Shown here piece after piece: positions 47,763 to 57,019 of a stretch of 64,000 nt of DNA. Within the stretch, counting starts at the first letter, position 1, and the number at the start of each line of letters is the position of its first letter. The stretch covers positions 62,001-126,000 of the forward strand of contig NZ_SWJE01000009.1 of NCBI RefSeq assembly GCF_005144415.1. Reading direction: 5' to 3'. This DNA comes from Trinickia terrae. GTDB taxonomy: Bacteria > Pseudomonadota > Gammaproteobacteria > Burkholderiales > Burkholderiaceae. The position numbers were made by a program, and so were the translations under genes. The notes under the pieces are model-generated. The model saw only the letters and a program-made list of their open reading frames with translations. It did no database searches and was not told the DNA's origin.

Positions 47763-49853
47763 ATGGCAGTGGACTACACGACACGTGACGGCGTTGCCGT
47801 CATCACGCTGAACAATCCCCCCGTCAACGGGCTCGGCCTTTCGACGCGCATCGGCATCATGGACGGCCTCGCGCGCGCCGAGCGCGATCCGGCGATTTCC
47901 GCCATCGTGTTGACGGGCTCCGGCACAGCGTTCTCGGGCGGCGCCGACATCACCGAATTCAACACGCCGAAAGCGCTTCAGGAGCCGACGCTCGCTACCG
48001 TCATCCGCGCGGTCGAAGCGAGCGCGAAGCCGGTCGTCGCGGCGATCCACAGCGTGGCGATGGGCGGCGGCCTGGAGCTCGCGCTCGGCGCGCACTACCG
48101 CGTCGGCGTGCCCGGCGCGCAGATCGCGCTGCCCGAAGTGAAGCTCGGCTTGCTGCCCGGCGCGGGCGGCACGCAGCGTCTGCCGCGCGCGATCGGGCTG
48201 GAGGCTGCGCTGAACATGATCGTGTCGGGTGCGACGGTGATGTCGGAGAAGCTGACGGACAGCGGGCTCTTCGACGAGATGGCCGAAGGCGACGTGCTCG
48301 AAGCCGCGCTGGCGTTCGCACGCCGCGTGGCGGAGAAGGATGCGGGCGGCACGCACCCTCGTTTGCGCGACCGCAAGATCCAGCATGAAAACGCCGCCGG
48401 CTTCATCCAGTTCTCGCGCAACAGCGTCGCGGCCGTCGCGAAGCCCTTCCCCGCGCCGGGCAAGTGCATCGATGCGATCGAAGCGGGCGTGCTCAAGGGC
48501 TTCGATCACGGCCTCGCGTTCGAACGCGAGTGCTTCCTCGCGCTCGTGCAGACGCCGGAGAGCCGCGCGCTGCGCCATGCGTTCTTCGGAGAGCGGGCCG
48601 CGAGCAAGATTCCCGACGTCCCCTCCGACACGCCCGTGCGCGCGATCAAGCAGGTCGCCGTGATCGGCGCCGGCACGATGGGCGGCGGCATCGCGATGAA
48701 TTTCGTCAACGCGGGCCTGCCGGTCATGCTGCTGGAGACGAAGCCGGAGGCGCTCGAGCGCGGCCTCGCGACGATCCGCAAGAACTACGAGACGACCGTC
48801 AAGAAAGGCAAGCTCACCCAGGAAGCGCTCGAGACGCGCATGGCGCTCATCACGCCGACGCTCTCCTATGACGATCTCGCCGGCGCCGACCTGATCGTCG
48901 AAGCGGTGTTCGAGGAACTTGGCGTGAAGGAGCAGGTGTTCCGCCGTCTCGACGAGATCGCCAAGCCCGGAGCAATCCTGGCGTCGAACACGTCGACGCT
49001 CGACTTGAACAAGATCGCGGCGTTCACGACGCGTCCCGGGGACGTCGTCGGCATGCACTTCTTCAGCCCCGCGAACGTGATGAAGCTGCTCGAAGTCGTG
49101 CGCGGCGAGCACACCGCGAAGGATGTCCTCGCCACGGTCATGCAGGTCGCCAAGCGGATCAAGAAGACGGCGGTGGTCTCGGGCGTCTGCGACGGCTTCA
49201 TCGGCAACCGGATGATCGAGCAATACATCCGCCAGGCGCTCTTCATGCTCGAAGAGGGCGCGCTGCCCGCGCAGATCGACGGCGCGATCGAGCGCTTCGG
49301 CTTTGCGATGGGGCCATTCCGGATGAGCGATCTCGCGGGCAACGACATCGGCTGGGCGATCCGCAAGCGGCGCTACGCGGAGCAGCCCGGCATGCACTAT
49401 TCGAGGATCGCCGACCGCCTCTGCGAGACCGGCCGCTTTGGCCAGAAGACCGGTGGCGGCTGGTACGACTACCGGCCGGGCGATCGCACCGCGCGGCCGT
49501 CGGCGCTCGTCGACGAGATGATCGTCGCGTACTCCGGCGAGATCGGCTGCGCGCGCCGCGAGATCGGCGACGACGAGATCGTCGAGCGGCTCGTGTTCGC
49601 GCTCGTCAACGAAGGCGCGAAGATTCTCGCGGAAGGAATCGCATCGAAGGCCTCGGACATCGACATGGTCTATCTGACCGGCTATGGCTTCCCGCTCTGG
49701 CGCGGCGGCCCGATGCTCCATGCGGACACCGTCGGCCTCTACAACGTCGAGCGCGCGATGGCTCGCTATGCGTCGCAGCAGAACGGTGACGCGTGGGAGA
49801 TCGCGCCGCTCGTTACCGAGCTCGCGAAAGCGGGCCGCGGGTTCAACGGTTGA
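47763..49853 (+). CDS. Bifunctional enoyl-CoA hydratase / 3-hydroxyacyl-CoA dehydrogenase
   Basis: 696 residues of beta-oxidation multienzyme (FadB/FadJ type). N-terminal crotonase domain: oxyanion-hole SGGADITEF and GGGLELALG, with catalytic Glu in LELALG and LPEVKLGLLPGAGGTQRLPR. The central Rossmann domain starts VAVIGAGTMGGGIAMNFVNAG, with the catalytic His in VGMHFFSPANVMKLLEVV and the C-terminal 3HCDH dimerisation repeats (DGFIGNRM ... GYGFPLWRGGPM). It converts trans-enoyl-CoA to 3-ketoacyl-CoA. GGAGG lies about 9 bp upstream. It is preceded by a promoter with a palindromic operator and followed by pncA and a thiolase that would complete the cycle. Confidence 0.95.
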   Translation: MAVDYTTRDGVAVITLNNPPVNGLGLSTRIGIMDGLARAERDPAISAIVLTGSGTAFSGGADITEFNTPKALQEPTLATVIRAVEASAKPVVAAIHSVAMGGGLELALGAHYRVGVPGAQIALPEVKLGLLPGAGGTQRLPRAIGLEAALNMIVSGATVMSEKLTDSGLFDEMAEGDVLEAALAFARRVAEKDAGGTHPRLRDRKIQHENAAGFIQFSRNSVAAVAKPFPAPGKCIDAIEAGVLKGFDHGLAFERECFLALVQTPESRALRHAFFGERAASKIPDVPSDTPVRAIKQVAVIGAGTMGGGIAMNFVNAGLPVMLLETKPEALERGLATIRKNYETTVKKGKLTQEALETRMALITPTLSYDDLAGADLIVEAVFEELGVKEQVFRRLDEIAKPGAILASNTSTLDLNKIAAFTTRPGDVVGMHFFSPANVMKLLEVVRGEHTAKDVLATVMQVAKRIKKTAVVSGVCDGFIGNRMIEQYIRQALFMLEEGALPAQIDGAIERFGFAMGPFRMSDLAGNDIGWAIRKRRYAEQPGMHYSRIADRLCETGRFGQKTGGGWYDYRPGDRTARPSALVDEMIVAYSGEIGCARREIGDDEIVERLVFALVNEGAKILAEGIASKASDIDMVYLTGYGFPLWRGGPMLHADTVGLYNVERAMARYASQQNGDAWEIAPLVTELAKAGRGFNG

Positions 49854-49896
49854 GGGGTCCGGCCGTCCGGCGCACGGCGTTTAGCGAGGTGACACG

Positions 49897-50523
49897 ATGA
49901 AAAGCGCAGACGAGGTTCTGCTCGTCGTCGACGTGCAGAACGATTTCATGCCGGGCGGCGCGTTGGCCGTGGCCGACGGCGATCAGGTCGTGCCGATCAT
50001 CAACCGGCTCGCGCAGGCTTTCGAGCACGTGGTCCTGACGCAGGACTGGCATCCCGCCGATCACATCTCGTTCGCCGCGCATCATCCGCCGCACCAGCCG
50101 TTCGAGACGATCGCGCTGCCCTACGGGCGGCAGGTGCTGTGGCCCGTGCATTGCGTCCAGGGCACGCCCGGCGCGGCCTTGCATCGCGACCTCGACATTC
50201 CCCACGCGCGCCTCGTGATCCGCAAGGGGCATCACCGCGAGATCGACAGCTACTCGGCGTTTCTCGAAGCCGACGGCACGACGCGCACGGGGCTCGCGGG
50301 CTATCTGCGCGACCTCGGCGTGACTCGCGTGTTTTGCTGCGGGCTTGCCACCGATTATTGCGTTGCCTGGACGGCGCTCGACGCGCGTGGCGCCGGTTTC
50401 GAAGTCGCCGTGATCGACGACGCGTGCCGCGCGATCGATCTCGACGGCTCGCTCGACAAAGCGTGGCAGGACATGCGCGCGGCCGGCGTTGCGCGGGTCA
50501 GCGCCGCGGACGTGCTCGCGTAA
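49897..50523 (+). CDS. pncA: Nicotinamidase
   Basis: 208 residues of the isochorismatase-like fold that hydrolyse nicotinamide to nicotinate for NAD salvage. The catalytic triad is visible: Asp12 in LLVVDVQNDFMPGG, Lys in RKGHHREIDSYSAF and Cys in FCCGLATDYCVAW. The metal-site motif is TQDWHPADHISFAAHH. It is inserted between the beta-oxidation bifunctional gene (43 bp upstream) and the thiolase (42 bp downstream), so it is probably co-transcribed with them. Supply of NAD for the dehydrogenase step is a tempting but untested link. Confidence 0.95.
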   Translation: MKSADEVLLVVDVQNDFMPGGALAVADGDQVVPIINRLAQAFEHVVLTQDWHPADHISFAAHHPPHQPFETIALPYGRQVLWPVHCVQGTPGAALHRDLDIPHARLVIRKGHHREIDSYSAFLEADGTTRTGLAGYLRDLGVTRVFCCGLATDYCVAWTALDARGAGFEVAVIDDACRAIDLDGSLDKAWQDMRAAGVARVSAADVLA

Positions 50524-50565
50524 AAACAAATCAACGCGGATCAATATTCGAATTCGGAGAGACAA

Positions 50566-51744
50566 ATGACCGACGCAGTAATCGTATCGACCGCCCGCAC
50601 GGGCCTTGCCAAATCGTGGCGCGGCGCGTTCAACATGACGCATGGCGCGACCCTGGGCGGCCATGTCGTGCAAGCCGCGGTCGCGCGCGCCGGGATCGAT
50701 CCCGCGCGTGTCGAGGACGTCGTGATGGGCTGTGCGAATCCCGAAGGCGCGACGGGCGGCAACATCGCCCGCCAGATCGCGCTGCGCGCCGGGCTGCCGG
50801 TCGGCGTGCCCGGCATGACGGTCAACCGCTTCTGCTCGTCGGGCCTGCAGACGATCGCGCTTGCCGCGCAGCGCGTGATCGCGGGTGAAGGGGACGTGTA
50901 TGTCGCAGGCGGCGTCGAATCGATCTCGTGCGTGCAGAACGAGATGAACCGCCACATGATGACCGAGGGCTGGCTGCGGGAGCACAAGCCCGAGATCTAC
51001 TGGTCGATGCTGCAGACCGCCGAGAACGTCGCGAAGCGCTACGGCATCTCGAAAGAGCGGCAGGACGAATACGGCGTGCAGTCGCAGCAGCGTGCGGCGG
51101 CCGCGCAGGCCGCCGGCAAGTTCGCCGACGAGATCGCGCCGATGACGGTGACGGCCGGGCTCGCCGACAAGGCGACGGGGCGTCTCTACACCGGGCAGGT
51201 GACGATCGCGGCCGACGAAGGCATCCGCGCCGATACGACGCTCGAGGGCGTCGCGAAGATCCGCACCGCGCTGCCGGGCGGCGTCATCACGGCGGGCAAC
51301 GCGAGCCAGTTTTCGGACGGCGCGTCGGCGTGCGTCGTGATGAATGCGGCAGTGGCCGAGCGCGAAGGCCTGCGGCCGCTCGGCGTGTTCCGCGGCTTCG
51401 CCGTGGCGGGCTGCGAGCCGGACGAAATGGGCATCGGCCCAGTCTTCGCGGTGCCGAAGCTCTTGAAGCAGGCCGGTCTCAAGGTCGACGACATCGGCCT
51501 GTGGGAGCTCAACGAAGCGTTCGCGGTGCAGGTGCTCTACTGCCGCGACACGCTCGGGATACCGAACGAACGCCTCAACGTGAACGGCGGTGCGATCGCG
51601 GTCGGGCATCCCTATGGCGTGTCGGGCGCGCGGCTTACCGGGCACGCGCTGATCGAAGGGCGCCGGCGCGGCGTGAAGTACGCGGTCGTGACGATGTGCA
51701 TCGGCGGCGGGCAAGGCGCGGCAGGGCTGTTCGAGATCGTGTAG
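50566..51744 (+). CDS. Acetyl-CoA C-acyltransferase (thiolase)
   Basis: 392 residues. The acyl-accepting cysteine is Cys90 in [12 protein letters not shown]. The C-terminal catalytic motifs are [17 protein letters not shown] (His) and [14 protein letters not shown] (second Cys). The N-terminus [21 protein letters not shown] is typical of the FadA-like branch. It cleaves 3-ketoacyl-CoA with CoA and thus completes the beta-oxidation set begun by the ligase and bifunctional enzyme. A GGAGAG ribosome site precedes the start. An acyl-CoA dehydrogenase is not in this window. Confidence 0.94.
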   Translation: MTDAVIVSTARTGLAKSWRGAFNMTHGATLGGHVVQAAVARAGIDPARVEDVVMGCANPEGATGGNIARQIALRAGLPVGVPGMTVNRFCSSGLQTIALAAQRVIAGEGDVYVAGGVESISCVQNEMNRHMMTEGWLREHKPEIYWSMLQTAENVAKRYGISKERQDEYGVQSQQRAAAAQAAGKFADEIAPMTVTAGLADKATGRLYTGQVTIAADEGIRADTTLEGVAKIRTALPGGVITAGNASQFSDGASACVVMNAAVAEREGLRPLGVFRGFAVAGCEPDEMGIGPVFAVPKLLKQAGLKVDDIGLWELNEAFAVQVLYCRDTLGIPNERLNVNGGAIAVGHPYGVSGARLTGHALIEGRRRGVKYAVVTMCIGGGQGAAGLFEIV

Positions 51745-51829
51745 GCGCCGGGCAATTTAGAGACCGGTTCAGGCTGGGGCACGTTACGATGGCGCCCGTT
51801 CGAAACTTCGCGCGCCATCGCAGCCCGTT

Positions 51830-53170
51830 ATGAGACTCCAGCCGCCTCTGTTTCCAGCCGGATCGCTCCTTTCCTTTGATTGCCTGAAGCGGCTCGTTTG
51901 TGCGGCGGGGCTGGCATCGGCCTTCCTCGCCGGATGCGCGACCCCGCCGCCAGCCGTCGCGCCCGCCGAGTTTCCCGCCAGGACCAGCGCGGCCCAATAT
52001 CGCCGCGTCGCTGTGTTGCCGTTCGACGGCAACCGAGGCCTCGAGGCGGCGAACGATTTCGAGCGCATGCTGAGCTCCGCCCGGTACGAAGGGCGGCCCT
52101 ATTTCACCGTCTACGAATGGCGCACGATGGACGATTCGACGGTGGACTTGCTGACGCGATCGGTGGCGAACGTCAATTCGACATTGCCGGCTAACGTCGA
52201 TCCAGCGGCGCTTCCGAATCTCGACCCGAAGTTGCTGGCGAACCTCGATCCAGCGTCGCTTGCCAATGCCGATCCGAAGTCGTTGGCGAATCTGGATCCG
52301 AAATCATGGGCAGGCCTCGATCCGAAGCCGCTGGCAGGCCTCGCTCCGATTTCGACGCCAAGCAGCGTTCCGGCTTCGCCTCCGGTACCAGGCAACGTCC
52401 CTTCTCCGGTTTCGCCGGCCGGCAGTGTCCCGACCTCCGCCGCGAGTCTTCTTTCTGCATCGATAGGCAGCCTGCTTCCGAAGCCGGCGGCAAGAAGTCC
52501 CGACCCGGCCTCGTCATACAGCAATTTGACTCCCGCCGACGCCGTCTACACCGGCTCGGCAAACGCGCTGCCGATCGCCACGACGCTCGCGACGGCTACA
52601 CGCATGTTCTGCCCGACGAGCAACACGTCCGGCTGCTACACCAAGGAGGTCCGCTGCACGACGAAGACGGCGCGCTTCGAGCTGTCGCCGCGCCTGACCG
52701 ATGTGAGGCGAGGGAAGGTCGTCTATGGCGCGACGAAGATCGGTGTGGCGACGTCGTCCTGGTGCGATGACGCCGGCGACGAGGCAGCGGATCGAACGCT
52801 GGCCGCCGAAGCGATGAGCGATGCGTTCCGGCAGGCGCGCGAGGACGTCGCCCCCTACGAAGTGCAAGTCGCCGTCAAATACAAGGACAGCAAGGACGGG
52901 CTCGACCCGCGCTCCGTCGAGCCGTTCGACCGCGCATTGGCATTTGCCCGCACCGGGCGTTTCGACAAGGCGTGCCCGCTGTGGTCGTCGTTTGCTGCGG
53001 CGAATCCGGCCAGCCGCGCGCTTGCGTTCAACGTGGCCGCCTGCGACGAGTTCGCGGGACGCCTGGATGCTGCGCTGGCCGGATATCAGCGCGTAGACGA
53101 GCAAGCCGGGAACGCCGACCCGGACGCAACCTCGGCGCTCGCCCGGGTGCGCGAGCGCATGGCTCACTAG
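51830..53170 (+). CDS. Lipoprotein with octapeptide repeats, unknown function
   Basis: 446 residues. The N-terminal segment ends in a lipobox (FLAGC, lipidated Cys36), so the protein is membrane-anchored in the envelope. A domain beginning RRVAVLPFDGNRGLEAANDFERML resembles the first strand-helix of CsgG/TolB-like outer-membrane lipoproteins. Residues 123-170 are six octapeptides of the form LDPxxLAN. A Pro/Ser-rich linker follows, then a domain with four cysteines (MFCPTSNTSGCYTKEVRC ... SSWCDD). The C-terminal ~90 residues look like tetratricopeptide-type helices (ALAFARTGRFDKACPLWSSF ... ALAFNVAACDEFAGRLDAALAGY). No named family is assigned. It is convergent with the permease gene. Confidence 0.75.
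   Translation: MRLQPPLFPAGSLLSFDCLKRLVCAAGLASAFLAGCATPPPAVAPAEFPARTSAAQYRRVAVLPFDGNRGLEAANDFERMLSSARYEGRPYFTVYEWRTMDDSTVDLLTRSVANVNSTLPANVDPAALPNLDPKLLANLDPASLANADPKSLANLDPKSWAGLDPKPLAGLAPISTPSSVPASPPVPGNVPSPVSPAGSVPTSAASLLSASIGSLLPKPAARSPDPASSYSNLTPADAVYTGSANALPIATTLATATRMFCPTSNTSGCYTKEVRCTTKTARFELSPRLTDVRRGKVVYGATKIGVATSSWCDDAGDEAADRTLAAEAMSDAFRQAREDVAPYEVQVAVKYKDSKDGLDPRSVEPFDRALAFARTGRFDKACPLWSSFAAANPASRALAFNVAACDEFAGRLDAALAGYQRVDEQAGNADPDATSALARVRERMAH
52196..52339 (+). repeat. 24-bp tandem repeats encoding LDPxxLAN octapeptides
   Basis: Six in-frame 24-bp units encode VDPAALPN, LDPKLLAN, LDPASLAN, ADPKSLAN, LDPKSWAG and LDPKPLAG, followed by a decayed unit LAPISTPS. The DNA units are similar but not identical, suggesting an older duplication array. 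Confidence 0.85.
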
Positions 53171-53200
53171 GGCCTGTCGTCCGCGTGAACAAGCCCTGAC

Positions 53201-55168
53201 TCATCCGACATTCATCGGCAGCAGCACCATCTGCTTGCCCTGCAAGTGCAGGCGCGTCTGAATCTCGACGGGCGTCTGGTTGTGCAGCCACGCCGTGAGG
53301 AAGTTGACCCGCTTGAAAATCAGCTTGCTCGCGAAACAGACGCTATTCGGATACTCGTCCATGGTGGACTCGGCGAGCTTCATGAATTCGCCGATCGGAT
53401 GCGTGCCGAACGCGATGCGGTAGTCGGACGCCATGCCGTTGCGGCGGCAGTGCGCCACGTAATACTCGAGCGCCGTGGAGATCGTCTTTTTCAGGCGATC
53501 GAGATGCTCGGCTCCTTCGTATGCCTTCGCGTCGACTTCGCCGACCGCCAGGAAAATCACGTTCTTGAAGTGCCCTGGAAAGAGCCGGTTCACCCATAGC
53601 AGCGCATGCATGCTCGCGCCGCGATGCTTGCCGACGAGCAGGATCGCGGTCGGCTGCGACGGGTCCGGCTTGCCCGGCCCGGGTTCGTCGACCGTGGGCG
53701 CCGCGCCGGCGAAGAGCGCATCTTCCTTCGCGAGCTGCGCGCGCGTATCGCCGTAATGGCGCTTGATGATGAAGCACAGCGCGACGACCGCGCTGGTCAC
53801 GAGCACCGTCAGCCAGCCGCCCGAGGTGAGCTTCTCGATCAGCGTGATCACGAGCACCGTGGCCGTCACCGAGAGACCCAGCGCCGACAGCGCGAAATGC
53901 ACGAGCCAGTTGCCTTCGTGGCGCTTGCGCCACCAATACGTGCACAAGCCCAGCAGCGACAGGCTGAACGTGAGGAACACGTTGATGCTGTACAGCACGA
54001 CGAGCACGTCCACGTTGCCGTGCGTCCAGCCCAGGATCAGGAGGCTCGCCACGCCCATCACGACGATGCCGTTCTGGCGCACGAGGCGCGTCGACAGGTC
54101 GCGGAAATGGCGCGGCACCCATGAATCGGACGCCATGTTGGACAGCACCGCGGGCCCGTCGAGAAAGCCCGTTTGCGCGCCGACGAGCAGCAGCCCCGCC
54201 TCGAACGCCAGCACCGCGGCGAGCAGCGCATGCCGCGCGAACGGCGAGCCGAGCCCCAGGTTGTCGATCACGCTGCCGAACACGACCGCATTGAGCGTCT
54301 GCCCTTCGACGGGCTGCGCATTCCAGAGCATGTAGAGCAGGATGATGCCGCCCGCCGTGAAGGCGAGCGAGGTCGCCATGTAGAACATGGTCCACTTGCC
54401 GTTCGGCACGCGCGGCTCGGCCAGCATGTTGACGTTGTTCGAGACGGCTTCGAGACCGGTATAGGTCCCGCCGCCGAGCGAGAACGCCCGCATCAAGAGC
54501 GCCATGACCACGAGCGGCCCGAGCGATTGCGACATGCCGTGCGCTTCGCTGAACGCGCCCGGCACGACGCCGGCCAGGTGGTTGCCGTGCACCGCCACGC
54601 CGTAGACGATCAGGCCGAGATGCAGCACGACGAAGCCCATGAAGATCGGCAGCAGCACGAGGATCGATTCCTTCATGCCGCGGAAGTTGAGCCCTGTCAT
54701 CAGCACGATGAGGATCAGCTCTGTGGCGAGCTTGAAAGCCTGGGCGCTGACCGGCAATAGGCTGAAGAATGCGTCGACGCCGCTCGCGAGCGAGGTCGCG
54801 ATGGTGAGCACGTAATCGACGAGGAGCGCCGCACCCGACACGAGCCCGGGACGCGGCCCGAGCAGGGCCGTCGCGACGCGATAGCCGCCGCCGCCCGTGG
54901 GGAACAGCTCGATGACCTGGTTGTAGCCGAGCGCGATGATGAAGACCGTCGCCGCAGTGGCGACCGCGAGAAAGAGCGCAAGCGGCGTGTGATGGCCGAG
55001 CGCGAGGAACGCCTCCTCGGGGCCGTAGCACGACGACGAGAGGCCGTCGGCGCCGAGCCCGACCCAGGCGAGGATCGGCGTGACCGCGATCGCGTGACGG
55101 GTGCGGGGGTCGAGCGGGTCGAGCGGTTTACCGACGATCAACTGCCACATCTTGCCGAACGCGGCCAT
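53201..55168 (-). CDS. APC superfamily permease with C-terminal cytosolic domain (KimA-like)
   Basis: 655 residues. About twelve hydrophobic helices span residues 30-480, beginning PLDPLDPRTRHAIAVTPILAWVGLGADGLSSSCYGPEE (in pieces) with the unwound-helix motif GADGLSSSCYG. A soluble tail of about 150 residues follows (AILLVGKHRGASMHALLWVNRLF, FLAVGEVDAKAYEG), resembling a USP-like fold. The layout and GLSSSCYGPEE motif recall the KimA/YdaO potassium importers of the APC superfamily. An amino-acid permease is the broader alternative. GAGGAG lies 6 bp before the start. The gene is divergent from the patatin gene by about 220 bp. Confidence 0.82.
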   Translation of the reverse strand: MAAFGKMWQLIVGKPLDPLDPRTRHAIAVTPILAWVGLGADGLSSSCYGPEEAFLALGHHTPLALFLAVATAATVFIIALGYNQVIELFPTGGGGYRVATALLGPRPGLVSGAALLVDYVLTIATSLASGVDAFFSLLPVSAQAFKLATELILIVLMTGLNFRGMKESILVLLPIFMGFVVLHLGLIVYGVAVHGNHLAGVVPGAFSEAHGMSQSLGPLVVMALLMRAFSLGGGTYTGLEAVSNNVNMLAEPRVPNGKWTMFYMATSLAFTAGGIILLYMLWNAQPVEGQTLNAVVFGSVIDNLGLGSPFARHALLAAVLAFEAGLLLVGAQTGFLDGPAVLSNMASDSWVPRHFRDLSTRLVRQNGIVVMGVASLLILGWTHGNVDVLVVLYSINVFLTFSLSLLGLCTYWWRKRHEGNWLVHFALSALGLSVTATVLVITLIEKLTSGGWLTVLVTSAVVALCFIIKRHYGDTRAQLAKEDALFAGAAPTVDEPGPGKPDPSQPTAILLVGKHRGASMHALLWVNRLFPGHFKNVIFLAVGEVDAKAYEGAEHLDRLKKTISTALEYYVAHCRRNGMASDYRIAFGTHPIGEFMKLAESTMDEYPNSVCFASKLIFKRVNFLTAWLHNQTPVEIQTRLHLQGKQMVLLPMNVG

Positions 55169-55392
55169 GGCGGGCTCCTCTGGTTTTGCAGCGGAATGTA
55201 GGGCAGTTCGGTAAGGCTTGCCAGTCGGCGATACCCGATGCCCCGAAGCTGACGGTTTGAAAGAGTGCCGGCGCCGCGCGCTCGCGTGCTCGTGCTATAT
55301 GTGCGTGAGGCATCGCATGACGGCGCCGCGCGTCTGCGGGCAGCGGCGCATCGCGTCACAATGTGAACGTAACGAAGATATTTGAATCTGCC

Positions 55393-56397
55393 ATGCACTT
55401 TTTACCCCGGCATCGAGCCGACGAGCACACGGAGGGAGGCATCGCGAGGCGCCTCGCCCGCAAACCCCGCATCGGACTGGTCCTGGGCGGCGGCGCCGCG
55501 CGGGGCTGGGCGCACATCGGCGCGATTCGCGCGCTGCACGAGGCCGGCATCGTGCCGGACGTCGTCTGCGGCACGTCGATCGGCGCGCTGGTCGGCGCGG
55601 TGTACGCGAATGGCGACCTCGACTGGCTCGAGGAATGGGTTTCGCTGCTCACCTGGCAGACGGTGGTGCGGCTCCTGGATCTACAGATCTCCGGCGGCCT
55701 CCTGGGCGGCAAGAAGGTGATCCAGCTCTTCGCGAAGCGCTTCAACGGCTGCGAGATCGGCGCGCTGAAGATACCCTACGCGGCGGTGGCGACCGAGCTC
55801 GACACGGGGCGCGAGATCTGGCTGCAGGACGGCCGCGTGGTAGAGGCCGTGCGTGCTTCGATCGCGATTCCAGGGCTCTTCACGCCGGTCTGGCACGAGG
55901 GCGTCTGGCTCGTCGACGGCGGCCTTTCCAATCCGGTCCCGGTGTCGGCCGCGCGCGCGATGCGCGCCGACTTCGTCATCGCGATCGATCTGACCAACGA
56001 TTTGCTGAACGGCCGCGACCTGGGCGGGTTCGTCGCCGAGCCGCCCGTGCACGCCCCCGATGCGCCGCCGCCCGGCAGCGTGAGGCGCAACGGCAAGCCG
56101 TGGCCGAAGTGGCTGCAGCCGAATCCTGCTTTCGCCGAGGACGACGTGCGCGCCGCGCCGATGCCGAGCGCGCGGGTGCCGTCGATGCTGAGCTCGATGG
56201 CGCAGAGCATCGACATCATGCAGGTGCGCATCACGCGCAGCCGGCTCGCGGGCGAGCCGGCCGACATCCTGATCCAGCCGCGCCTCTCCGGCATGAGCAT
56301 CTTCGATTTTCATCGCGCGGAGCCGGCGATCGCCGAGGGGCGCGCGGCCGTCGAGCGGATGATGCCGGCGATCCGCGCCCATCTGGGGATGGACTGA
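55393..56397 (+). CDS. Patatin-like phospholipase (RssA type)
   Basis: 334 residues from the ATG at 55393. A GTG 30 bp upstream in frame is an alternative. The Ser-Asp dyad hydrolase motifs are complete: oxyanion loop LVLGGGAARGWAHIGAIRAL, nucleophile Ser62 in CGTSIGALVG, and Asp in LVDGGLSNPVPV. No signal peptide. The RssA/NTE-related bacterial patatins are membrane-associated acyl hydrolases of mostly unknown substrate. The C-terminal part (SSMAQSIDIMQVRITRSRL) matches this subgroup. It is followed 102 bp later by a hotdog thioesterase. Confidence 0.9.
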   Translation: MHFLPRHRADEHTEGGIARRLARKPRIGLVLGGGAARGWAHIGAIRALHEAGIVPDVVCGTSIGALVGAVYANGDLDWLEEWVSLLTWQTVVRLLDLQISGGLLGGKKVIQLFAKRFNGCEIGALKIPYAAVATELDTGREIWLQDGRVVEAVRASIAIPGLFTPVWHEGVWLVDGGLSNPVPVSAARAMRADFVIAIDLTNDLLNGRDLGGFVAEPPVHAPDAPPPGSVRRNGKPWPKWLQPNPAFAEDDVRAAPMPSARVPSMLSSMAQSIDIMQVRITRSRLAGEPADILIQPRLSGMSIFDFHRAEPAIAEGRAAVERMMPAIRAHLGMD

Positions 56398-56498
56398 GCG
56401 AGCCTGCATTCGCGCCATCCGGGATGCGGTTATCATCTGCGGCGTTGTTCGTTCAAACCGCACGGCACAAGGTGAACAGAGTGATTCGACACAGCGTG

Positions 56499-56996
56499 AT
56501 GAGCGATTCGCAACATCCCTCGGGCGAGCCGGGGCAGCTGGCGCCGCCCGCGATCGAAAGTCCGTTTGTCGATCATCTCGGCGTGCGTCTCGTGACGGCG
56601 GTCAACGGCGCGAGCGAGCTCGTGCTGCCGCTCGCCTCCGAACACCTGAACACCTGGAGCGTCGCGCACGGCGGGATCACGATGACGCTCGCCGACGTCG
56701 CGCTCGCCACCGCGGCGCGCAGCCTCGCGGACGAGGGCGTCGGCGTCGTCACCGTCGAAATGAAGGTCAACTTCATGCAGCCGGGGCGCGGCGAGCTGCG
56801 CGCGTTCGGCCGGGTGCTGCACCGCTCGACCACGATGGCTTATTGCGAAGGCGAAGTGCGCGACAGCGAAGGCCATTTCGTCGCAAAGGCGCTCGGCACG
56901 TTCAAGTACATGCGCCGGCTCGCCGTGGGCCGCGATATCGTCGAGCAACGCAAGCGCCGCGCGCCGCCGGTCAAGCCCGGTCCGAGCGACGGCTGA
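56499..56996 (+). CDS. Hotdog-fold thioesterase (PaaI family)
   Basis: 165 residues from the ATG at 56499. An in-frame GTG at 56481 is an alternative, and neither start has a strong ribosome site. PaaI/YigI-type signature: FVDHLGVRLVTAVNGASELVLPLASEHLNTWSVAHGGITMTLADVALATAAR (HGG with catalytic Asp region, quoted across its length in parts: SVAHGGITMTLADVALA), VTVEMKVNFMQPGRGELRAFG and AYCEGEVRDSEG. It hydrolyses acyl-CoA thioesters. It lies 24 bp before the MDR reductase gene, so an operon is likely. Confidence 0.85.
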   Translation: MSDSQHPSGEPGQLAPPAIESPFVDHLGVRLVTAVNGASELVLPLASEHLNTWSVAHGGITMTLADVALATAARSLADEGVGVVTVEMKVNFMQPGRGELRAFGRVLHRSTTMAYCEGEVRDSEGHFVAKALGTFKYMRRLAVGRDIVEQRKRRAPPVKPGPSDG

Positions 56997-57019
56997 CAAC
57001 CCCACCGAGGAGCCTCTCC

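Noticed and set aside
45986-49721. Long minus-strand open frames (546 and 660 codons) across the fatty-acid cluster
   Set aside because: They are antisense to the ligase and bifunctional enzyme, whose motifs are unambiguous, and contain no domain signatures.
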